Below, one piece after another: positions 59,210 to 64,000 of a DNA stretch of 64,000 bases. Source of the stretch: PFJX01 sp031426815 (GTDB lineage Bacteria > Pseudomonadota > Gammaproteobacteria > Burkholderiales > Thiobacillaceae); contig JASJPG010000027.1 of NCBI GenBank assembly GCA_031426815.1, positions 71,573-135,572 of the forward strand, written 5' to 3'. The notes under the pieces are model-generated. The model did no database searches, had not been told where the DNA came from, and saw only the letters and a program-made list of their open reading frames with translations. The translations under genes were made by a program, and so were the position numbers. Each line of letters begins with the position of its first letter. Positions within the stretch are counted from its first letter, which is position 1.

Positions 59210-60418
59210 TCAACGTCTCGTCAGCGATAGCGCCGCATCCAGCCTGGCCGCGCGCCGCGCCGGCAGCCAAGCGAATAGCAAGCCGGCCAGAATCGCGGTC
59301 GAGACCGCCGCTGCCACCGTCCACAGCGGCGGCACGATGGCTAACTGCGGATACACCCGACCCAAGGCGAAGCTGGCGGCCATGCCAAGCACGACGCCGC
59401 CGGCCGCGCCGAGCGTGGCGATCAGGCCGGCTTCGGCCAGAAACAAGGCGCGCACATTGGTGCCGGAGGCGCCGAGCGCTTTCAGCAAGCCGATCTCGCC
59501 GCGCCGTTGCGCCACCGAGACCAACATCACGTTCATGATCAAGACGCCGGCCACGCCCAGGCTGATCGCGGCGATGCCGCCGACCGCCAGCGTCAACGCG
59601 GTCAGGATGCGGTCGAACGTGGCCAGCACCGCATCCTGGGTGATCACCGTGACGTCCGCCTCGCCTTCGTGGCGCGCCTTGAGCAGCGCCAAGGTGGCTG
59701 CCTTGACGCGCGGCACGGCGGCGCGGCCGCGCGCTTCGATCAGGATGCGGAACAACGACGGCGTGTTGAACAGTTGCTGCGCCGCGGCGACCGGAATCAC
59801 CACCGATTCGTCGGTGTTGAAGCCCATCTGCTGGCCTTGCGGCGCCAGCGTGCCGATCACCCGGAAACGGCGGTCGCCGATGCGCACCCAATCGCCGAGC
59901 GGGTTGGCGGCGCCGAACAGTTCGCTGCGGATCTTGTCGCCCAGCACGCACACCGGCGTGGTTTGATCGCTCGCTCCAGGCGGAAAAAAATGGCCGCGAC
60001 CCAGATGCATATGGCGAATGGTCAGCAACGGCGCGGTCGAGCCCAGCAACACCGCCTCGCGCCCGAGGCCGCCGCGCGTCACCTGGGCGGTGCCGACATT
60101 GAGCGGGGCGACGCCGGCCACTCCGGCGAGGCGGGCCACGGCGTCGGCATCGTCCAGCGTCAGGTCGCGCGTGGTTTCGCCCGACAGCACGCCGGGCGAC
60201 GCGCCGGTGGTTTCGGCGCGGCCGGGAATGACGATGATCAGATTGGTGCCGAGGCCGGCGAACTGCTCCAGCACATAACCGCGCGCGCCTTCGCCCAGCG
60301 CCGTCAGCACCACCACTGCGCCGACACCGATCGACATGGCCAGGCCGATCAGCGCGGTGCGGCGCGGTTGTTGCGCCAGCGTGCCCCAGGCCAGGGCGAA
60401 GGTGTCGGCGAGCCTCAT
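59210..60418 (-). CDS. ABC transporter permease (MacB/FtsX-like)
   Basis: A 402-residue paralogue of the next gene. N-terminal helix (TALIGLAMSIGVGAVVVLTA), periplasmic domain (MHLGRGHFFPPGASDQTTPV, CVLGDKIRSELFGAANPLGD) and FtsX region (LAVGGIAAISLGVAGVLIMN, AQRRGEIGLLKALGASGTNV). It ends PARRAARLDAALSLTRR. Its start overlaps the ATPase stop by 4 nt and its stop is 10 bp before the second permease. Two different permeases with one ATPase suggest a heteromeric exporter. Confidence 0.93.
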   Translation of the reverse strand: MRLADTFALAWGTLAQQPRRTALIGLAMSIGVGAVVVLTALGEGARGYVLEQFAGLGTNLIIVIPGRAETTGASPGVLSGETTRDLTLDDADAVARLAGVAGVAPLNVGTAQVTRGGLGREAVLLGSTAPLLTIRHMHLGRGHFFPPGASDQTTPVCVLGDKIRSELFGAANPLGDWVRIGDRRFRVIGTLAPQGQQMGFNTDESVVIPVAAAQQLFNTPSLFRILIEARGRAAVPRVKAATLALLKARHEGEADVTVITQDAVLATFDRILTALTLAVGGIAAISLGVAGVLIMNVMLVSVAQRRGEIGLLKALGASGTNVRALFLAEAGLIATLGAAGGVVLGMAASFALGRVYPQLAIVPPLWTVAAAVSTAILAGLLFAWLPARRAARLDAALSLTRR

Positions 60419-61095
60419 GCTGGCGTCGCGCTATCCGAAATGACGCGGCCGTCTTCCATGCCGATCCTGCGCCGCGCGCGGGCGCCGATTTCCTGGTCGT
60501 GCGTGATCACGATCAGCGTCGCGCCGCGCTGGTTCAAGCCTTCCAGCACGCCCATGACCTCGCGGCCGGTGGCGCGATCCAGATTGCCGGTGGGTTCGTC
60601 GGCCAACAGCAGGCCGGGATGCATCGACATGGCGCGCGCGATGGCGACACGCTGCAACTGGCCGCCGGAAAGCTGCGACGGCAAATGTTCGGCGCGTTCG
60701 CTGAGGCCGACGTCGGCGAGCAATTGCGCGACGCGCCGCTTGCGCTCGGCCGGCGCGATGCCCGCCAGAACCATGGGCAAGGCGACGTTGGCGGCGGCAT
60801 CCAGGCGCGGCACCAGATGGAAGAACTGGAACACGAAACCGATCTTCTCGCGCCGCACCCGCGCCGATTCCGCTTCGTTCAGGCCGGTGACATCGCGCCC
60901 ATCCAGGCTGTAGCGGCCGCTGCTTGGGCGATCGAGCAGGCCAAGCAGATTGAGCATGGTGGATTTGCCGGAACCGGACGGCCCCATGATGGCGATGTAC
61001 TCGCCCGCCGCAATCGACAGGCTGACCTCGCGCAACGCCAGCACCTGCTGATCGCCGACCTGGAACGAGCGGCAGACCTGATCGAGCTGGATCAT
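60415..61095 (-). CDS. ABC transporter ATP-binding protein (LolD/MacB class)
   Basis: A 226-residue ATPase. Walker A is IAIMGPSGSGKSTMLNLLGL, Q loop GFVFQFFHLVPRLDA, signature SQLSGGQLQRVAIARAM, Walker B GLLLADEPTGNLD and H switch IVITHDQEIG. The class powers FtsX-type permeases (LolCDE, MacB) and drives conformational work in the periplasm rather than classical transport. Located between the adaptor gene (with a palindromic repeat in the spacer) and the two permeases. Confidence 0.95.
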   Translation of the reverse strand: MIQLDQVCRSFQVGDQQVLALREVSLSIAAGEYIAIMGPSGSGKSTMLNLLGLLDRPSSGRYSLDGRDVTGLNEAESARVRREKIGFVFQFFHLVPRLDAAANVALPMVLAGIAPAERKRRVAQLLADVGLSERAEHLPSQLSGGQLQRVAIARAMSMHPGLLLADEPTGNLDRATGREVMGVLEGLNQRGATLIVITHDQEIGARARRRIGMEDGRVISDSATPA

Positions 61096-61121
61096 GGCAC
61101 CGGCCTCGCCGCCGTAGTCTT

Positions 61122-61257
61122 TGTAGGATGGGCCAAGCGCAGCGGATGCCTTGGCGGCGGGTTTTGCCGCTTAGGCATCCGGCGTGCCGAGAACTGGTGC
61201 AGCGCGCCCATCAATAGGTGGCATTCGATGGGCGCGCTGCGCTTCGCCCATCCTACG
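61122..61257. repeat. Composite palindromic repeat (gtaggatgggc family) inside the ABC operon
   Basis: Outer arms are TTGTAGGATGGGCCAAGCGC and GCGCTTCGCCCATCCTACG. Inside are GGATGCC...GGCATCC and GCGCGCCCATC...GATGGGCGCGC. It occupies the spacer between the adaptor and ATPase genes and could act as a transcription or stability boundary in the operon. Relative of 27273-27351. Confidence 0.8.
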
Positions 61258-61264
61258 CGTCCGA

Positions 61265-62425
61265 TCATGGTTTCGACTTCGCCACCGCCGCCGCGCCCGC
61301 CTTGACGCCTTCCTGCTCCAGCGAAGTCACCACCTGCTCGCCGGCCCGCACGCCGCTGCGCACCTCGCTGAATTCCCAATTGGCCAGGCCGAGTTCGACT
61401 TTGCGCGCCTCCAGCACGCCGTTTTTCAGCACCAGCACCTTGTTGCCGTCGAGCAGCGCCGTCGCCGGCACGCGCAATACCCTGTCGCGGCTTTCCAGGA
61501 TGATTTCCGCATCGGCGCTGTAACCGACCAGCAAGGTCTTGGCTTCTTTCGGGTCGGTGAAAACGACTTCCACCTCGACCGTGCGCGCCTGCTTTTCCAC
61601 TTCCAGCACATACGGTGCGATGCGCCGCACGCGCCCGGCGAAGTGCTGGCCGGCGAAGGCGTCGAGCGCGATGCGGGCGGGCATGCCGACCTTGATGCGA
61701 GGCGCATCGACCTCGTCGATCGGCGCGGTGACATAGAGGCAGGCGTCGTCGATCAGGTCGATGGCCGGCGGGGTCGGAATGCCGGGCGGCGACGGCGTCG
61801 TGTACTCGCCCTGCTCGCCGGTGACTTCCGCGACGATGCCGGCGAACGGCGCTTTCAGCACCGAGCGGCTGAGCGCGGCACGCGCCGTATCGACCCGCGC
61901 CTCGGCGGCGGCAATTTCAGCGCCCGCCGCGAGGCAAGCCGCTTCGCGCACAGTTGCCTCGCTGTCGGCCTGGTCCACCACTGCTGCGCTGACGAACCCC
62001 TGCGCGACCAGACGTTGCTGCCGGACCGCCTCGCGCCGCGTGGCTTGCGCCGCTGCACAGGCCTCGTTGCGTCGAGCTTTGGTCGCACCGGTTTGCTCTT
62101 CGGCCAGACGGATCTGCGCGGCGAGGTCGACATTCCACAGTTCCAGCAAGATCTGGCCGGCCACGACGCGGTCGCCTTCCTTGATCAACAAGCGCGCAAT
62201 CTGGCCGCCACCCTGCGGTGCCAGCTTGGCGCGCCGACAGGGCTTCACGCTGCCGGCGCGGGTATTCGCCACGGTGGATTCGACCCGGCCGAACGCGACG
62301 GCAACGACATTCACTTGCAGCGGCTTCGCTTTGCTGTAGTGCCGCCAGCCGGCATACGCCGCCGCCAGCAGGGCGGCCAGAATCAGGAGGCGAATCAGCC
62401 AGCGGCGGAATACGGGAAGAGTCAT
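61265..62425 (-). CDS. Periplasmic adaptor (MacA/HlyD-like membrane fusion protein)
   Basis: A 386-residue protein anchored by one N-terminal helix (WLIRLLILAALLAAAYAGWR). The lipoyl/beta-barrel parts are seen in VNVVAVAFGRVESTVANTRA, RLLIKEGDRVVAGQILLELW and APFAGIVAEVTGEQGEYTTP, with an alpha-helical hairpin between (residues about 110-190). It ends with a membrane-proximal domain and a lysine-rich tail. It would bridge the ABC permeases to an outer-membrane channel, which is not encoded here. Upstream gene of the operon adaptor-ATPase-permease-permease. Confidence 0.93.
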   Translation of the reverse strand: MTLPVFRRWLIRLLILAALLAAAYAGWRHYSKAKPLQVNVVAVAFGRVESTVANTRAGSVKPCRRAKLAPQGGGQIARLLIKEGDRVVAGQILLELWNVDLAAQIRLAEEQTGATKARRNEACAAAQATRREAVRQQRLVAQGFVSAAVVDQADSEATVREAACLAAGAEIAAAEARVDTARAALSRSVLKAPFAGIVAEVTGEQGEYTTPSPPGIPTPPAIDLIDDACLYVTAPIDEVDAPRIKVGMPARIALDAFAGQHFAGRVRRIAPYVLEVEKQARTVEVEVVFTDPKEAKTLLVGYSADAEIILESRDRVLRVPATALLDGNKVLVLKNGVLEARKVELGLANWEFSEVRSGVRAGEQVVTSLEQEGVKAGAAAVAKSKP

Positions 62426-62487
62426 GGCGTGGCGGCTAGAGAGGAAGGAAGGTCGGGCACCCCTGCATCATAGAAGCCCGCAAAGCG

Positions 62488-62955
62488 TTATTCGCGGTGA
62501 TAGGGATGATTGTTGAGCAGGCTGACCGCGCGATAGAGTTGTTCGGCCAGCAATACCCGCGCGAAGGCATGCGGCAAGGTCAGCCGCGACAACGCCAGCG
62601 TGCTTTCCGCCTTGTCCAGAATGGCCGGCGCGAGTCCGTCGGCGCCGCCGATCACCAGACAGGTGTCCTGGCCGGATTCCATCCAGCGCGCCAGCAGATC
62701 GGCCAGCTCGCGCGTGGTGACCTGGCGGCCGTGCTCGTCCAGCGCGACCAGACGGCTGCCGGCCGGCAGCTTTTCCAGCAACCGTGCAGCCTCGGCCTGT
62801 TTCAGCGTCTGCGCCGGCTGATTGCCGCGTTTTTCCGGCTTCACCGCGACCAGTTCGACGCGCGCCTCGCGCGGCATGCGCTTGAGGTATTCGGCGGTGG
62901 CCTCATCGGCCCAGCGCGGCAATTTGTCGCCGACGGCGAGCAGGGTCAGTTTCAT
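62488..62955 (-). CDS. rlmH: 23S rRNA pseudouridine-1915 N3-methyltransferase RlmH
   Basis: A 155-residue SPOUT methyltransferase. MKLTLLAVGDKLPRWADEAT, then LVALDEHGRQVTTRELADLL, TCLVIGGADGLAPAILDKAE and VLLAEQLYRAVSLLNNHPYH with the C-terminal YHRE are diagnostic. It methylates pseudouridine 1915 in helix 69 of 23S rRNA. ATG 62955 overlaps the glycosyltransferase stop by 4 nt; a longer upstream frame lacks family similarity. It is separated here from maf-rng, next to which it is often found. Confidence 0.97.
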   Translation of the reverse strand: MKLTLLAVGDKLPRWADEATAEYLKRMPREARVELVAVKPEKRGNQPAQTLKQAEAARLLEKLPAGSRLVALDEHGRQVTTRELADLLARWMESGQDTCLVIGGADGLAPAILDKAESTLALSRLTLPHAFARVLLAEQLYRAVSLLNNHPYHRE

Positions 62956-63899
62956 CGGCAATCCCTCGCCAAAGCCTGCACTGCGGCGGCTTCGCGCGCC
63001 GGTTCGAAGAGCGGCATCCGCGCGGCGCATTGTTGCGCCAACTGGCGGTAAAAATCGGCGTCCCGTTCCGCGCGCAACATCAGCGCGGCCAGCGCGGTTT
63101 CGTCACCCAACGGGAAATAGCCGGCGTAATCCACACCCAGCATGCCGACATTGCCGGGAATGCGCGAAGCCAACACCGGCGTGCCGGCCATCACCGCCTC
63201 GCATATCACGTTGGCACCGCCCTCCATGCGCGAACTCAACACCAGCAGATGGCTGCGCGCGATGCGGCGGCGCGTCTCGCCATGCGCCAGCAGACCCAGC
63301 CAGCGCCAGCGCGGAATCTCTGCGGCAAGCGATGCCGCCTGTGCCGCCATGCCATCCTGCAACGGCCCACCGACATGCCGGATGCGAATCCGACTCTCCG
63401 CCGGCAGCAGGCGCGCGGCCAGGGCGGCACGGAAGGGATCTTTCTCATCGCGCAAATGCGCCACCACGCAGATATCGAAACTGCGCGCCGGCCGCCATCC
63501 CGGCTGCAGGCGCGGCGACGATTGGTAGATCGCCTGCGCCTTGTGTTGCAACGCCGCCGGCAACTCCAGCGGCCCCTGTTCCTGCAACGCCACGATGCAA
63601 TGCGCCCGGACCAGCGCATCCTGAGCGGCAGCATCGCAGTGGATATCGCGATATACGTCGGTGCCGGTCAGCACCAAAATCAGCGGCCGATCCGGATACG
63701 TTTCCGCAAAGCGTGCAATCGCCGCGTGACTGCGCCGGGCATGCAAGGCAATCATCAAATCGGCGGGGCGTTCATCCCACGTCAGCGACATCGCCACACG
63801 ATGCCCCGCTTGTTCGAGAAAGCGATGCCAGCGCAGCGCGGTATGGGCATTGCCGTTGCGCGCAATCGGCAGATATGGAGTGATCAAAGCGATACGCAT
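62952..63899 (-). CDS. SenB-like glycosyltransferase (TIGR04348-type; possible selenosugar synthase)
   Basis: A 315-residue GT-B protein. Diagnostic stretches are ALITPYLPIARNGNAHTALR, LILVLTGTDVYRDIH, CVVAHLRDEKDPFRAALAAR, RWRWLGLLAHGETRRRIARS and HLLVLSSRMEGGANVICEAV, then RIPGNVGMLGVDYAGYFPLG. From memory these match the TIGR04348 family, whose characterised member SenB makes a selenosugar from selenophosphate and a UDP-sugar in selenoneine synthesis. The partners SenA (EgtB-like) and SenC (SelD-like) are not in the window, though they could lie to the right. Without them a generic glycosyltransferase role is possible. Overlaps rlmH by 4 nt. Confidence 0.72.
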   Translation of the reverse strand: MRIALITPYLPIARNGNAHTALRWHRFLEQAGHRVAMSLTWDERPADLMIALHARRSHAAIARFAETYPDRPLILVLTGTDVYRDIHCDAAAQDALVRAHCIVALQEQGPLELPAALQHKAQAIYQSSPRLQPGWRPARSFDICVVAHLRDEKDPFRAALAARLLPAESRIRIRHVGGPLQDGMAAQAASLAAEIPRWRWLGLLAHGETRRRIARSHLLVLSSRMEGGANVICEAVMAGTPVLASRIPGNVGMLGVDYAGYFPLGDETALAALMLRAERDADFYRQLAQQCAARMPLFEPAREAAAVQALARDCR

Positions 63900-63950
63900 G
63901 CCGCGACTATATAGCGTCGAAGATTTTTCAGGTTTCGACGCTTTTCCCTC

Positions 63951-63979
63951 TTTACAAGGCGAAATTCGATCCTTAGAAT
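63951..63979 (+). promoter_or_regulatory. Strong sigma70 promoter pointing out of the window (likely stable RNA)
   Basis: TTTACA (63951-63956), a 17-nt spacer and TAGAAT (63974-63979) are followed by a GC-rich discriminator GCGCGG, as in rRNA and tRNA promoters under stringent control. It diverges from the SenB-like gene. The transcript lies beyond the right edge. Confidence 0.6.
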
Positions 63980-64000
63980 GCGCGGCTCTCGTGTGGGGGT

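Overview
The window looks like chromosomal DNA of a GC-rich betaproteobacterium, probably of the Rhodocyclales/Nitrosomonadales type. The evidence is gene content: an EpsI-type exopolysaccharide locus with a lone PEP-CTERM protein, the yggS-proC-yggT-yggU block divergent from pilT-pilU, maf-rng, lysC followed by tRNA-Ser, and large c-di-GMP signalling proteins. No 16S gene is present, so placement below class is inference. The sequence is a draft assembly: a 100-N gap (10147-10246) lies inside a 244-bp repeat.

Layout. 1-3.5 kb is core: pdxA (cut by the left edge), a Bax-inhibitor-1 family membrane protein, lysC, tRNA-Ser(GCU), tRNA-Arg(ACG). 3.5-5.4 kb is the scar of a mobile island at tRNA-Arg: an integrase tail, an accessory gene, an AlpA-type regulator and an ORF that runs into the next locus. 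5.4-10.4 kb, minus strand, holds a DUF1501/DUF1800 pair; the DUF1800 protein has a long array of about 82-residue repeats and contains the gap. 10.6-24.7 kb, minus strand, is an exopolysaccharide locus: epsI, two sulfotransferases, a Wzy/ligase-like protein, a flippase, four glycosyltransferases, a glycosidase-like lipoprotein and a radical SAM protein, interrupted by a toxin-antitoxin module with a frameshifted toxin. No exosortase is visible.

25.1-37.3 kb is core again: maf-rng; proC-yggT-yggU-dynamin-like GTPase in a chain of ATGA/GTGA overlaps with yggS; pilT-pilU; a hydrolase; a TSUP permease; an EVE protein; an unassigned structured RNA candidate; and a Sfum_1244-like gene.

37.5-56.1 kb, plus strand, is a signalling block: a CheB-CheR-PAS protein whose 3' end runs into a repeat plus a group II intron remnant, a periplasmic binding protein with a hybrid kinase, a PAS-GGDEF-EAL protein, and then a tight run of REC/PAS/GGDEF/EAL/REC, REC, HDOD, two histidine kinases and REC-HD-GYP. 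Together these look like a phosphorelay feeding c-di-GMP turnover, perhaps coupled to the type IV pili (PilT/PilU) and the exopolysaccharide.

56.3-64 kb: a PEP-CTERM protein, a second toxin-antitoxin module (toxin with an amber stop) bounded by copies of the neighbouring permease 3' end, a MacAB-like ABC export operon, rlmH, a SenB-like glycosyltransferase, and at the right edge a strong promoter pointing out of the window. Several palindromic repeat families are scattered between genes and in places supply stop codons.
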